A DNA stretch of 64,000 nt. Source: Helichrysum umbraculigerum (taxonomy: Eukaryota; Streptophyta; Magnoliopsida; Asterales; Asteraceae). Position 1 is the first letter of the stretch, and each line of letters opens with the position of its first letter. This document shows, one piece after another, positions 1-12,701 of this stretch. The position numbers were made by a program, and so were the translations under genes. Location: positions 145,491,259-145,555,258 of the forward strand of contig CATIUR010000003.1 of NCBI GenBank assembly GCA_949592205.1, written 5' to 3'. The notes below the pieces were generated by a model. That model was not told where the DNA came from, did no database searches, and worked only from the letters and a program-made list of their open reading frames with translations.

Positions 1-2
1 TT

Positions 3-596
3 CTTCACAAACTCGAGGATGAACTTTGGTTTCTCACCGTAAAAGACAACGACATCGAAACATATACCAATCATTTCCAACAACTAGCATCCCTTTGTCC
101 AAACATAGTAAACCCTGAAAACAAACGAATCGGGAGGTACATTGGTGGACTCCCATTGCTAATTGAGGGAATGGTCACCGCCTCTAAACCCACTACTATT
201 GAAGAGGCTATTCGCATGGCCCACAGACTCATGGCACAGGTGGTTCGACGCGGGCCACCTGCAACGGAAAACAATCAAGAAAAAGGGAATGGAAGTTCCA
301 GCTCTAGCCAAAATCCAACGAATCAACCTGAACCCTTGAGGTCCTACGCTGCTGAACCCAACGACCGACAAGGCTATGCGGGTAACAAACCATTTTGTCA
401 CGGCTGCAAACGTCATCATGACGGAATTTGCGGATTACCCTGCGAAAGATGCCAACGATATGGACATGTAATCCGGGACTGCAGAGTTCCCGCCAATCCC
501 GACTCTCGAAGGATATGCTTCAAATGTAAGGAACCTGGTCATTACAAGAAGGACTGCCCAAAAAGACGCAAAATTCACCTTATCGACTCCGAGTAA
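3..596 (+). CDS. Ty3-type retrotransposon gag, 3' part (element A)
   Basis: The reading frame is open from the left edge of the window to a TAA at 594-596, so the true start lies outside. The first ~80 residues look like the end of a Retrotrans_gag capsid domain. They are followed by a polar Ser/Asn/Gln linker and then zinc knuckles: a variant CX2C-H-C finger near 396-431, a canonical CX2CX4HX4C at about 441-482 (CERCQRYGHVIRDC) and another at about 519-560 (CFKCKEPGHYKKDC). The protein would form the virus-like particle and bind element RNA. In an autonomous Ty3 element protease and reverse transcriptase follow gag; here the frame ends and only ~520 bp separate it from the 3' LTR. The element is therefore internally deleted or a gag-only non-autonomous form. 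Confidence 0.88.
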   Translation, partial: LHKLEDELWFLTVKDNDIETYTNHFQQLASLCPNIVNPENKRIGRYIGGLPLLIEGMVTASKPTTIEEAIRMAHRLMAQVVRRGPPATENNQEKGNGSSSSSQNPTNQPEPLRSYAAEPNDRQGYAGNKPFCHGCKRHHDGICGLPCERCQRYGHVIRDCRVPANPDSRRICFKCKEPGHYKKDCPKRRKIHLIDSE

Positions 597-1118
597 ATCA
601 AATAAATCTCCAACAATAATGTAAGTACAATCTCTCCTCGAAAACATGGCTCTTCAATTATAGGTCCGTTCAACACGTACTTATTATCCCCGATATCATT
701 TTATTGACTTAATGTCGATTACATCATAGGGCTAGTGACCTAGACCCAAGTAAAACTTAAAAGTTTGCTTTCAGCAGACTAACCGACTGAACATTCACCA
801 ACTACTTAGTCCTGATAGGACTATTCACTAAACGGTCACTATGTGACAAATATCTAGTCCCGAATGGACTACGACGTAAATGGTTATCTAGCAATCACAA
901 AAAAAAATCATACACCCGACAAACAATATGGTCAGAATATGACTACAACGATAAACCGCTACTCAGTCAGGGATTGACTGCCATTCAACTCCATTATAAG
1001 GCATGATATGTCTGCAATCTTTTCGACAAATACCTCGTACGTGCATTGCTCCCCAGACCACGCGCGACCCCGACCTCATTTTAAATTTCGGGACGAAATT
1101 TTCTTAACAGGGAGAGAA
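597..1118 (+). other. Element A region between gag and 3' LTR, with polypurine tract
   Basis: No coding sequence is visible. The last bases before the LTR read cagggagagaa (about 1108-1118), a polypurine tract in the expected position for plus-strand priming. It is preceded by a ggacgaaatttt block, which is common upstream of the 3' LTR in plant Ty3 elements. No protease, RT, RNase H or integrase motif is present. Confidence 0.75.
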
Positions 1119-1850
1119 TGTAACACCTGGTCAAAAAGTCAACTTGCGCGTCTAATTTAAACTTTTTATAATTGTATTATTATATACAATTATAACTCAG
1201 CGAGCAAAAACTTTACATTTTATATAATGAATAGTGATTATGTAATAATCACAAATAAAACCATTTGAAGTCACATTAGATTTTAAATTGAATAAAACTA
1301 TTTTTAATTTAATTAATTACTAATCGAAAGAACGGAAATATAAATCTAAAAATATTAAATTTATATATATTATTCGGGTACAAAATACGGGTATTTTACA
1401 CTGCAAAATAGGAACGAAGTGGGGGAAAACTCCTCCCCACCCCTTTGGATCAGCCACCCAACCCCCCCAAACCCCTCCCATTTCATTTCATTTCTTTCTA
1501 TCTCATTTTCTTTTCACACACAAACACTCTCCACCCAATTACCACAAATTTTCGGAACTACAAATCGACACACGAAATTTACATTTTCGGAATCACCAAC
1601 AAGAGAGGAGCAACATTAACAAAGGCCACACCTTCGTTTTCTTCCTCGTTTGGCCTCGATTCGCAATTGTAAGAAATTTCTAAATCTTTAGATCTAATCA
1701 TTTTGGTGTAATGTTTTGGTGTAATAATGCTTACACAACTTAGTTATAACCTAAACAACAAAGAAAACATGATTTTACAGCTTGAAAATACGTTAGATTT
1801 GCGATTTTGATCGGAAAAACGCGACAGCCGCGAGTTTCTAGGCTGGTGTT

Positions 1851-2147
1851 CATCCATGCGACACAACGCTTGTGTCGCATGTTGTGTCGCATGTTGTGTC
1901 GCATAATTCCATTTGTGTCGTGTCTTATGTCGCATAAACTACCCATGCGACACAACGCTTGTGTCGTACTCTATGTCGCACCTTGTGTCGTATTTCCATA
2001 CGACACAACCCTTATGTCGCTATTGATTTAGCATCGCAAGCTTTTGCGACACAACCACTGTGTCGCAGAGCTCTTATGTCGCACTCCATGCGACACAACC
2101 CTTGTGTCGCATGACACGTTTTTGTGTCGCATGTTATGTCGCAGAAA
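1851..2147. repeat. Array of GCGACACAA/TTGTGTCGC palindromes in LTR A
   Basis: About a dozen copies of a TGTGTCGCA-like 9-mer occur in both orientations. Several are paired into hairpins such as tgcgacaca-acgct-tgtgtcgca. The GC-rich, CpG-containing units contrast with the AT-rich LTR around them. Function is unknown; comparable but sequence-unrelated palindrome clusters occur in elements B-F. Confidence 0.85.
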
Positions 2148-2281
2148 ACAGAAAGTTTAAAAACTCACATTTCCACTAAGTGTCGAGACCCTAAATTTTA
2201 TCACTTGATTTCACCCAATTTCAAGTCCAGATGCGTTTTTCCTTAAAGCAATATAGTAGAAATAAAAATTTTCCAAGCTGA

Positions 2282-2392
2282 CCTGGCAGCTCGACCCCAG
2301 CCAGGGGCTCTGCCCCTTGGACCCCGCCAGGGGCTGCCGCCCCTTGGACCCGGCTAACCAGGGGCGCTGCCCCCGGACCCCCGTACACCATT
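2282..2392. repeat. GC-rich hairpin cluster (CCAGGGGC...GCCCC) in LTR A
   Basis: Three related units of the form ccaggggc-tgc-gcccc followed by ggaccc lie in tandem about 90 bp upstream of the predicted mini-exon of this LTR. Each can fold on itself. The base composition is very different from the flanks. Confidence 0.75.
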
Positions 2393-3163
2393 CCCAGACT
2401 TCAACAACAAATGCATACATGAACAACTCGCTTAGACAAACTGATTTGTCTCATACTTATATAACCTCACGTGTTTAGGACACTAGAAGGTTACCATTCG
2501 GACGTCGCGCGTATCATCGTATCGCTAACAACTCACAGGTGAGTTTCATAGCCCCACTCTTTCAACTGTTTTACTGTTTTTGGGGTGAAACACATGCACA
2601 ACAATTGTTTTCGAATTATATTAATAATCTTTTATAATTCACAATCAATTATATTACTGTATGTAATACAAATGTGTAATACTTAGGAATTACACCCAAC
2701 ACGTCGTTTTGGAACAATATCAAGACCTAATCTAGATAGGTCACAATCGTACACTATCAGATTGTTGGAAAACAATTACCTAGACATAACTTGATATAGT
2801 TAGTACTATTCATTGGCCATATTGTCGCAGGACAATATTATCCAATACATTAGAACTAGTTAGTTCTACCTACACTAGATGATATAGATACAATTACAGG
2901 ATTAGTTGCTCTTTTAGGAACTAATATTTTCAATACAATTCAGGAACCTCAATATACTTGCTAGGCTTTAGGCTAGAAGTATACGATAACATAATATGTT
3001 AGTATAGATTCTTCATACTAATACAATTCAACTAGGTAATGAGCATTCATACCTAGGACCAACGTACTACTTAATATCTAAATATTTGCTTATACGTATT
3101 TAGATAAAATCAATTATTTTCATGCGTGTCATGATTGTTACTTACGTTTGCTCATTCGACAAA

Positions 3164-3173
3164 CATATATATA

Positions 3174-3268
<95 letters not shown>
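3164..3268. repeat. AT dinucleotide microsatellite
   Basis: About 100 bp of almost uninterrupted (AT)n inside LTR A. Confidence 0.95.
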
Positions 3269-3270
<2 letters not shown>

Positions 3271-3540
3271 ACATGTTTAGATATTATCATTAGCACTTGG
3301 TGCTAACGTCAATAGTATTTATGTATATTAGTATACATACAATCATACACACATTCAAGCCTGACGCGTCGTTGTACGGTCGGCTCTTATTTGCAATAGC
3401 TAGTATGTCGTTGTACTGCTGGCTCTACATTTCAACTATGCTCTCGAGCACTTCATAAACGATGCCGCGGTATTGCAGCGGGCACAAAACGATACCACGG
3501 TGAAGTGGGTACAAAACGATGCCACGGTATTGCAGTGGGC

Positions 3541-3742
3541 ACAACTTCAATCAAACAAGTCGTTGTAACTTGTATCAGTATTCAATCAAACAAGTCGTTG
3601 TAACTTGTATAACTTCAATCAAACAAGTCGTTGTAACTTGTATAACTTCAATCAAACAAGTCGTTGTAACTTGTATAAATTCAATCAAACAAGTCGTTGT
3701 AACTTGTATCAATTTAAGACAAACAAGTCTAAGTAACTTGTA
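3541..3742. repeat. 33-bp tandem repeat, about six copies
   Basis: The unit contains caatcaaacaagtcgttg and aacttgtat and repeats every ~33 bp with small variation at the edges. A shorter degenerate array (acgatgccacggtattgcag type, ~3452-3540) precedes it. Because the unit length is a multiple of three it gives an artefactual repetitive reading frame; it is not a gene. Confidence 0.85.
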
Positions 3743-6157
3743 ACAGTGCAATCAACCAAAATCGGGGTAATTTGGACATTAAGTTAGACTTTTACACATT
3801 GGTGTTATAAACTTCAACGTATTACATATCAAAAATCACTGATTTTGGAAACAACTTTACAAAACATAAATTGTTTTATTACTTTATGTTTTCAACTAAC
3901 CTTCCTATGAACTCACCAGCTTTATAGCTGACCTGTTTTAGCATGTGTTCTCAGGTTGCCCAGCAGGATTAGGATTGCTTCAAGGCTTAATTAGCCCGAG
4001 TCGCATATTTTCAAACCATTGGGACTGCTCTGCATCTACTTTAGCATTTTCAAATTTTGTACTTGGAAATCACTGTTAAACTTATAACGTTGTAAACGTT
4101 CTATTTTGGAAATGTATAATTATTTTCAAACGTCTCATTTAGAGTCGTTCATTATGTATCTTATGCTGTGATATTTGATTTAGTGACACCCGACCCGACA
4201 GCTTCCGCAAACCGAAATTTGAGGGTGTTACAGAAATTATACTCACTGATGTTGTGATATACTATAGCTTGATAGAATACTTCGGTGGATGTGATTCACA
4301 AGCAGATATAGCTACTGGTCTAAAAACCGTATAAACATTTATAATAATCCATTTTCGAAAGGAACGGAGTCTAAATCCATGTAGTCCGTGAGTGCAAATT
4401 GAAATGCGTATATTTATTAGCAGGAAACTAACTTTATAAGAATAATCAGTATTACCAAAAAGAATTTATTAAAGTCTACCAAACAAAATTTAGGACAGAA
4501 AAAAATAGTACGTGTTTACCCAAAATGGCGCTATCAGGCATTCACCAATATAGACGGACTTACACATATGTAAGTAGAAGGGCCTTGGTGGAAATTAAGG
4601 ATCAAAAGTTGCAGACGGGTGGAGATGTTATCAAATTAATTAACAATTACATATAAACTATTTATAGTTCCCAACAAAATCATAAGAAAAAAATAAGAAG
4701 ATTTTAAAATGGGTGATATATTTATAAATGGGGGTGGCAAAATAGGCGGTTCAGATCAAAATGGTACTTAATAAAATGTGCATCGATTATATAAAAGCAG
4801 TACAAAATCTTCACGAATTCGTATTTTATGAATATAAGACACTTGAATTCAAGTTTGACAGTTAATAATTTATAACTAACCTGAAGAATTAGAAAAATGC
4901 CAATAAAGAAGCTGGTAGTAGTTTACTTACTAACAATTTCGAAAAGGATAGAAAGCATCCGTCTCAAATCCTTGATGGCTTAATGCAATGCTGATAATTA
5001 ACACATCCACAAGCTGTAGACATAACAGAAAATAAGGTTAAAAAACAAATGTCAACAAGGACTAAATTATCAGGGCATTTAACCCGAAGTCCAGTGACTC
5101 CAGTCATAATTTTGGGTGCGGTATGTTACATCCATTAGGTGACGATTAAGTGACTTGCAAAGACACTATCAAACCTACATGTTATACATTGTAGTTTATC
5201 ATTCCATGCCAAAAGCATTATCAGAAAATGGCCTCGCCAATTTAGGTGGCGATACGGGCACACGGGGCGGAAAATGACCCCACCAATTTAGTCGCATACC
5301 TGCAGATATAAATACAGGTTATTGAAACTCATGCTAATAGAGCCATAATTGATTCCGTGATGTGGATGCAGTATCGCGGTCACCCTAGATAGTATACCTG
5401 CAGATATACATACAGATTATCGGAACAAAAGATTTCATTGAAATGTTATATACTGAAGCACAACATAGCACATACCAATTGGCCAAAGTACACATTAACC
5501 TCATCTTTCAAACATTCTGCTACTACCCACACTTTTGTACGGTTATTGTGAAAGTACACTTATGTTTAGGTGAGTAAACTGTAAGTAGGTACACTAAATG
5601 AGGAAAACGTGCAGGTGATGTAAAGAATTAATCAAATGAATGAACTGGGATGGGATGGTACTCACGACGGTGCATTGTTATAACCAGATTGCATTCTTGC
5701 AATGTCCACACCACAAATCTCAACGGTGAGATCATCACTGGAAATGTATATCTGCAAAAAAGCTGTTATTCTCGAACTATTTTATGTATAAATACTAAAT
5801 AATCTAAGAACAGCCCAATGCCCACGATACATTCTTGTAGCCATTTTGTCTCCAGTATCATTAGTATTCTGGAGCCCATACAGAAGATGAGTGTCCACTG
5901 GTAGTTAGTATAGTATTGATTTCATTCCACAATAACAGCTTTTGACGTATTTTTAGAAGATTTTCAAAGAAGATATCATTAATAATAGAAAAACATTTAA
6001 GATTCACCTAAACAGCTTTTGACGCTTTTGAAGTATGAACACACTACCAATCATCACCATCACCATCCGGACCCCAAAAAGGGATAAATGTAAGTAAACT
6101 TTGTAGTTAAATTACTGGCCATAATTACAAAAATCCAAGAGAACCATGACCCAAATG

Positions 6158-6325
6158 ATCATTTTCACCTCTTCGTTCATAAAAAGGTAATATACACTTT
6201 GAACAGTAAACATGAAATGTAATATCATTTTCGCCTCTTTCAGCCTTTCTTCATAAAAAGGTAATATACACTTTGAACAGTGAACATGTAATATCATTTT
6301 CGCCTCTTTCTTCATAAAAAGGTAA
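6158..6325. repeat. Tandem repeat of about 70-80 bp, 2.5 copies
   Basis: The block ttcataaaaaggtaatatac / actttgaacagt / atgtaatatcattttcgcct recurs two and a half times with small indels. Confidence 0.85.
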
Positions 6326-7409
6326 CAACATCCAATCTTTCAATCACACTTGAATTATTATTACATTGAGATGCAGCTCAGACCACATGACCTAGGGACC
6401 AATCGGTGATGTTAATTATAGCCAGTTCATTAACTAATAATAACGTAGGTATACATGTTCTCTAATGGATACAACAACAAATGCGTATAATCAGGCCTCT
6501 TTACACTAATATACTGATAGTAACTCTGTGCAGTGTTATTTGATCTTTTTGAACTTGTAGTTTTATTACCTTCGGTATATACAACCAATAAATAAACTTA
6601 TAAGTGTATATATAGAAATACATTTGTGAAGTGATCTCAAAGTCTCAATTACGTTATCATAGGCTGCACAGTTATCATATAAGAGAGGTTATTACATAAA
6701 AAGGTATAATATATGCTAATAAAATTATGTCATTGATAAATTTTGTTTTCATGCTATTAAGAGAACCTCTATAAAGACACACATAGAGGTCATTTCTTAG
6801 TGTGTGAAAAAGATATTGTTTTTCCATTACTTTTTACATACTGTACTGCTTGTATATAAACGTAACATAGAAAGAATATAGTGTTGTCACATTCACTTGA
6901 ACTATAATTTTGACAATACAAAATTCTGAGTGTCATATTGTAGTTTTATATATGACCTCTGACACGTCAACTTCACGGATCATACAAATATAGTGTGCAT
7001 ACGAAATCGATTAAAACACTTGGTGTGCATACTACTATTTAAGCAAATCATATAAAACTTGCAACCAAGCATTGAATCAAACAGTTGGTGTGCATACGAA
7101 ATTTTGCGTACATCATACAACTATAATTTAAACTCATATTGCAAATAACAAAACCATAAACAAATCCAACAATTCAGACATCTCTAGAGCGATTTGAAAT
7201 GACATAGAACAATTTGTTGATAATTAATACACAAATTGAAACTAATGGAGAATCAACAAAGGATAGATCATACCTTGCCGCTAATCTGGCGAATTTTGAT
7301 ATGATTTAGGAGAAGATGGCGCCAGAACCAAGCGATAATTCGCCACAAAACTTGATTGTCGTTAAATTCTTGGTTTGATTGAATGAGGGATTGATGATCG
7401 CTTGTTTAA

Positions 7410-7625
7410 TTGCTCTGGGATTGGTCGATCGTCTGGTTTTTGTGGGTGTGGAATTGGGCGATCGCTAGGTTTCTGTGGAGGGGGGATTGGTCGATTTTTT
7501 TGAAATGCTTCCACAGAAATCGCTTTTTTGATTGCTCTGGGATTGGTCGATCACTTGGTTTTTGTGGCTGGGAAATTGGTCGCTAGGTTTATGTGGAGAG
7601 GGGTTGGTCGATTTTTGAAAGAAAA
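7410..7625. repeat. Imperfect ~110-bp duplication rich in ATTGGTCGAT
   Basis: Two copies of a block running tgctctgggattggtcgat...ggtttttgtgg...cgctaggtttctgtgg lie in tandem, with six or more ttggtcgat-like cores. The position beside an exon-like donor near 7270 would fit a promoter/5' leader duplication, but that is inference. Confidence 0.7.
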
Positions 7626-7700
7626 GGGAAGAGACGGGTTGTGAAATATAAGGGTATATTTGGAACAAATTAGGCCACAAAAGATTAAGATTAATTAATC

Positions 7701-9226
7701 AACTTGCTAATGATAATCAAGGGTTAGGATTAAGTTGACTAAGCCAATGAATGGGGGAGATTATTTCTTGAGGTTTGACTTAGGAGGAGATTAACTAATT
7801 AACCTCCTCCTTTAATAGATAAGAGAGATTCATAAATAGTAACCTTTTATTATTAATTATTTATAAACGTAATTAGAAATAACAATTTAATACAAATAAC
7901 TTTCTACCTTAGATCCTATAATTTAATAACATTTATTAAATAATTACAAATTAATTAAATAACTTAACTCGTTATCATAATTAACTTAACTTGGTTATAT
8001 GAGCGATATCTACGTGTTAACGCATGTGATTTCACAGGCTTACGTATAATCCGGACATATAAATATTTGTGGTATGATCATATCCCAACAGAAACATGAT
8101 CAAATACAAACGCACACAATAGGAACATATATATATAGCTGGCGGCGGCTCATATTAATATTAATAATCATTATATGACTGGTTAACGGTTGGATCTGGT
8201 AAATTTAACTAAAGCAGGACCATCACAGACTGTACTTTATTTAACTTCGAAATAAATACGATAACCATATATAAATTAATAAAAATGACTATTTATTTTG
8301 TATGTATTTAGTATACAGTATCATCACATATTCTATAGCTCGAGTGAAATGCACGATAACCATATCACATGATTTTTTATATATACGGACGATAAATTTA
8401 GATGGTAACGTTTGAGATAGGTGGGATTATCAATTTGTTTTGGTAATGTCAGTTTTGCCCTTGTATATAAAGTTTAACTGAATTTATTTAGTAATTAAAT
8501 TATTTACAACGATAAATGATGAAATGTGAAGTTAACTGATTTTTAATAGTTATTTTTTACGGAGTATAAATTAACAAAGATCGAGGTCGGTCATAGACGC
8601 CAGAGAAATTTGGCAAATGGGCAACTAAACTTGAAGGGTCAAAATGTGACCTTCCGCTGGTCTTTTTTGAACAACTGATGCGGTGTTTATCCTATTTCCA
8701 ATTTTATCACTTTATTTAATTAATTCCTAGGTCCCACTGTCCACATTATTATTTTATGTTGTCTCATATAAGTGTTTACTTTCATGTTCAACCAATCGAA
8801 AGAGACTTCAAAGGGTATATATGTTATTTGAATGGTGAAAAGTGTTAGTAAAGAATCCTAAAATTGTGTGCAAAGTTAAAGGGGATACCTTAAACTGAGA
8901 TGGAGGGATTAATAATTATCCCTATCCCAATCCCAATATAATCATGGATAGATTAAGGGGTTGAGACATGGTGGGCGCAATGTAGGTTTAGGCCGTTGAC
9001 CTCACAAGAAATTTCAAATTATGTAATTTTTGTTGAGATATTATTGAAATTTTAAAATTTTGCATCTACAAAACTATAAAATAAACAAAAATATAAATTT
9101 TGGAGTACATCTTTTCATCAAATTACGTAACAGTACTATGCTTAAAAACACCATTAGAGTTCACATACATATATTATAGGAGTATTAAAGTTTCTTGTTA
9201 CAAAATTTCTTTTAAAGTAACTGCAT
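7701..9226. other. Intergenic, nothing recognised
   Basis: AT-rich sequence with no long ORF, RNA gene or clear transposon ends that I can see. Confidence 0.6.
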
Positions 9227-9512
9227 GAATAGTTCCTGTGGCTTACACACATTTTCACTGTTAGTCCTCGTACTTTGTTTGTTGCATGGACAGTCTAAAA
9301 CTCAGAAGTTGTTGCACACTTAGTCCCTCATCTACCTAAAATGACTAAAATACCCTTGGTGATACCATCTATATTGTTTGGCCAGATGAGGGTATTTTAG
9401 TCATTTTAGGTAGATGAGGGACTAAGTGTGCAACAACTTTTGAATTTTTGGACTGCCCTTGCAACAAACATGAACAGTGAAGAATGTGTCTAAACCATAT
9501 AGACCATTTATA
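9227..9512. mobile_element. Foldback MITE with ~110-bp inverted arms
   Basis: The left arm (from about 9243) contains ttgttgcatggacagtc, gttgcacacttagtccctca and tctacctaaaatgactaaaa. The right arm (to about 9495) contains the inverted counterparts of all three in mirror order, around a short loop near 9360-9380. The outermost bases (atagttcctgtggctta versus taaaccatatagaccat) also pair imperfectly. There is no coding capacity. The superfamily is not assigned because no clean TSD is visible. Confidence 0.8.
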
Positions 9513-10164
9513 CAATTAACTCTTTCTTTTATTAAAACGAGAGATTTTATTAACGAGTTAAGCAAGAAGCTAGACACATAAACTGATCATTAGTGTTAGC
9601 CAACCTGGTTTGAGTTCTTCTGTTTGGATTCGTGAATTAACTATTTAATCTCCGTTTCATTGTAGCACTAATCCACGAAATTTATTGTGTCATTCATATA
9701 CAAAGGAGATAAATCAGTTCGTACTGTGGATTAAATCAATTACGCCGAACAGTTATAACCGCTGTAATTATGTGTGTTCTTTATTGTTTTCATTGAGTTC
9801 TAAGTTGGTGATGTGGATTAAACCGATAACGTCGATCAGACATAAGCGTTGTAATCTGCATGTTCTTTAGTGTTTTCTTTAGGTTCTATTGCATCCGTTC
9901 TTGTGTTTATTTGCTCGAAAGAGATGGCATTGCTCAACAGTAACAAAGGTGATGGATTAATAAAATTAGTTTTGATTTAGTGGGCCGGTCTACTAATTGA
10001 TTGCTAGACCAAAGTTGAGATATGATATTCTTTTGTAAGTTGGTATAATAAAATCCTTAAAGGAAAACTGGTTAGGGTAACTAAAAAACCTACTCAAGTA
10101 TTTAGATTTATATAGGCTATTAGACTAAGCTACTAGAAGTCAATCGATCGATACACAAAAACCA
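9513..10164. other. Intergenic, 3' side of the enolase-phosphatase gene
   Basis: No gene recognised. It should hold the 3' UTR of the minus-strand gene that ends at 10165; no convincing polyadenylation signal can be singled out in this AT-rich stretch. Confidence 0.55.
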
Positions 10165-12362
10165 TCAAAAGGGTATATCTGTAAAAGACTCGATTGTATC
10201 AAATCCGTGATTCTCGGGAAGCGGTCCATTTCCGGGCCTAACAGAGATGATCACCTCCATACCTGGACAAGAATAGTAAAGTTTAGCTCAAAGTGAAACC
10301 GTTGCCCAACTCACGCCATGCATTCATAGATTGTACTAGTCATTCGCATTGTACAACCCCACGTATCAAGTGTGTTTGTGTATGAATGTGTTGAACTGTA
10401 CCTGCTGCTTTGGCTGCAACAGCTTCTTGAAAGACATCAGTTAGAAATAGAATCTCTGAAGGCTTATCGACCCCAAGGGATTCCGAAATTTCTATATAAC
10501 TTTTTGTTTCTCTCTTGTTCCTGCAAATTGCGGACGATAGAATGAGGCTTCATAATATAAATTTTAGAAGATCACGAAGTCGTTAAATTTATAAAAAAGT
10601 CAAAACCCACCCTACTGCTGTGTCGAAAAATCCACATAAATATTTTCTTAAGTCACCGTGATTTGTATATCCAAATATTAACCTTTGTGCCAATCTGCTA
10701 CCGCTTGAATAAATGTAACTCTGATCAATGATAACGTAGCCACGTGTAAATAGAAGTGTAGAACTGGTTCGGGTCAAAATGAATATATATTATAGTACAT
10801 GTAGAAATGGGTCGGAAGGTCAACCTGCAAGCACTTTCTGTCCATTTTAGATAGTGTTAAAAATAGTTAATGCAATTAAATGTGTTACAAAAACCATATT
10901 TTTACGATGATAAATTGATAACATTATTAATAAGACGATTTAGGAGAGTATGCATTAAAATGCACTGTTTACAACTTTTGATGATCTGTTTCCTTTTTCA
11001 ACTGTATAATTTTTTTAGCCGCTTTGACCCGTTCATGATAAACATAGCCCAAACCAACCCTTCTATTAGTAAACCGATAAAAATGTCACCTGAAGTTGTG
11101 AGACAAGCTGGTTTGTCAAAAAGCTCGGTGAGCCGATTTAACCTGAACCAACCCGAACTTAAGCTCATCAAACCCATATGAGCCTAAAGTTGGAACCCAC
11201 CTTTACACCAGAAGCATGCCATCTTTCAAGAGCTTTAGGAACATCTTCATAAACAACTCCTTTTAGTTCATTTTTCTGAAACCCGGTGCGCCAAATGTGC
11301 CCCTGCATCATCAGATGTTAGCAACGAGATCTTAAGTGAATAAGTTTCTTGTATAATGTTGTTTTGCTTACTTGCAATTGTTTTAATGAAGTAATTTTCC
11401 TGTCAGCTTTTATCATTTCTTCAACATTAGCAACCAAAGCAGCAATTACCTCCTCCTTGCTTGCATCATCAGATGGAACAGGAACCGCACCCACAACTCC
11501 ATTTTGTAAATCATCTTCTACCTACAAGAACAATCAAAGATGTAAAAGATTATGCGCTTCTTTTAAGCAATCTAGAGGTAGCAAAATGGGCGGAGAGGAG
11601 TTAGACAGCTGGTCAAAATGGGGTAAATCTTTTTAAGCATCAGCCAGGGCCTGGGCGAACCTAAAACATATTTTGCCAGAAAATTATAGAAGTATTTAGT
11701 GTGTTGGTATGAACACCATAATTTTTTTTCTTCTGATAAAACGATGTAAAAGCTACATGTGCTTGACATTGGATCTGCTTGACGCCTTGACTCTTTTCCT
11801 TTGCAGCTATTTGATTTTTCATGTTCCCCGTTTGACTCGCTAGAGATAATTAAAACCCATATCGACCCATCAAGAAGTTAATGGTTGAAATCGTCACCTC
11901 TAACACAATATGTCAAATTTATTGAATCTTACCTGAGAGCGTAACAGCTTAATATCGTCTTTTGTGTCCGCAGTATCATATGTTTCCTCCAAATGCATGC
12001 GCACATTATCACGGGCATATGGAAAAAGAACATCGGTGACATATGAAATAGGAGTAGTCGTCCCCTCAATGTCCAGAACAACACAACGCTGCAAAAAAGT
12101 TCGTCAAACTTTCAGAGAACCATAATCAGTAAACAAACTTTTGGCTACACACATGAAGTGCTAAGTTTCTTTAATAACCTACAGGACTTGTTCCAGCCTC
12201 GTTATTGAATGTGAGAACCCCTGCCTTGAGAGATGTATTTGTCATCCTGCAACCCAAAACTCCTTTCGACTTTTGGATTCTACCATGACTGGGAATCGAC
12301 GGGTAAAGGTCCAATTGATGAGCTTTAGTTGCAGCCTCAAAATGATAGTGGTAGCATTCTGC
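10165..12362 (-). CDS. DEP1: Acireductone synthase (enolase-phosphatase E1) half of a DEP1-type gene
   Basis: Seven exons on the minus strand join in frame: 12362-12183, 12088-11933, 11521-11372, 11302-11201, 10720-10611, 10520-10402, 10262-10165. All junctions are GT-AG. The product matches the C-terminal half of plant methylthioribulose-1-phosphate dehydratase/enolase-phosphatase. This HAD-family enzyme converts the diketo intermediate of the methionine salvage (Yang) cycle to acireductone in the cytosol. HAD motif I is intact (VLDIEGTTTPIS), as are motif II (YIYSSGSRLAQR), a motif III lysine region (KRETKSY) and motif IV (TDVFQEA). The first exon starts with the last ~38 residues of the dehydratase domain (AECYHYHFEAATKAHQ). 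An internal ATG at 12245-12243 would give a stand-alone 265-residue phosphatase, close to the size of single-domain animal E1 enzymes. The upstream dehydratase part is broken (next entry), so this is either a pseudogene with an intact half or a split enzyme. Confidence 0.88.
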
Positions 12363-12701
12363 CTATTAAGATTGTGGACTATATTAACTAGAGTTATAAC
12401 TGTTTAAAGTTCTAATGATTAGATATCAAATGTTGAGTCTATAACAAATTCTGATTCTTAAAAGTTAGATGATATAAAAAGTTATAGCTACTAATTCACC
12501 AGTTTTCAGAAATCAGTCTTCAAAATAAACAACATTATATGGGAATCCAGCAAGATAGAAGCTTTATCATCAATCATCAATTAATAATATAAATCGAAGA
12601 TTGTATAACTTTTTAAAGATTATAACTTTTTACAGTCATAAGACAAAATCACACATGGTGATTCATAAAGAATATGAAACAAATACTGAAATTATCAATA
12701 C

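Larger units (their letters stand above)
1119..4232 (+). mobile_element. 3' LTR of element A (about 3.1 kb)
   Basis: It begins TGTAACACC directly after the polypurine tract and ends GGTGTTACA at 4232, a perfect 9-base inverted terminal match with TG...CA ends. The 5' LTR is outside the window, so the TSD cannot be tested. The LTR is unusually long because it contains a palindrome array, GC-rich hairpins, an AT microsatellite and a 33-bp tandem array, listed separately. It also holds splice-like signals: a donor at 1669 (ATT|GTAAGA), an acceptor ending at 2478, a 60-nt mini-exon 2479-2538, a donor CACAG|GTGAGT at 2539 and an acceptor CTCAG|GTT ending at 3954. Confidence 0.88.
4233..7700. other. 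AT-rich intergenic region, no recognised gene
   Basis: No long ORF and no recognised family. Weak gene-like hints exist on the minus strand: a 47-codon ORF at 4964-5107; an open segment at 5670-5752 bordered by a TTTTTTGCAG acceptor and a GTGAGT donor; and an AAG|GTATGATC donor near 7270, which could end a 5' UTR exon. These do not assemble into a recognisable protein. They may be a decayed gene, a non-coding transcript or chance. Two tandem repeats in this stretch are listed separately. Confidence 0.5.

Noticed and set aside
1855..2147. CRISPR array
   Set aside because: Repeats are short, paired as hairpins, without regular spacers, and lie in a plant LTR.
3519..3743. 74-codon ORF with repeated SIKQVVVTC units
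   Set aside because: The protein repeat is a translation of the 33-bp tandem DNA repeat inside an LTR.
7313..7375. Short plus-strand ORF MAPEPSDNSPQN
   Set aside because: Only about 20 codons, no supporting context, and the neighbouring sequence looks like a minus-strand leader or chance.
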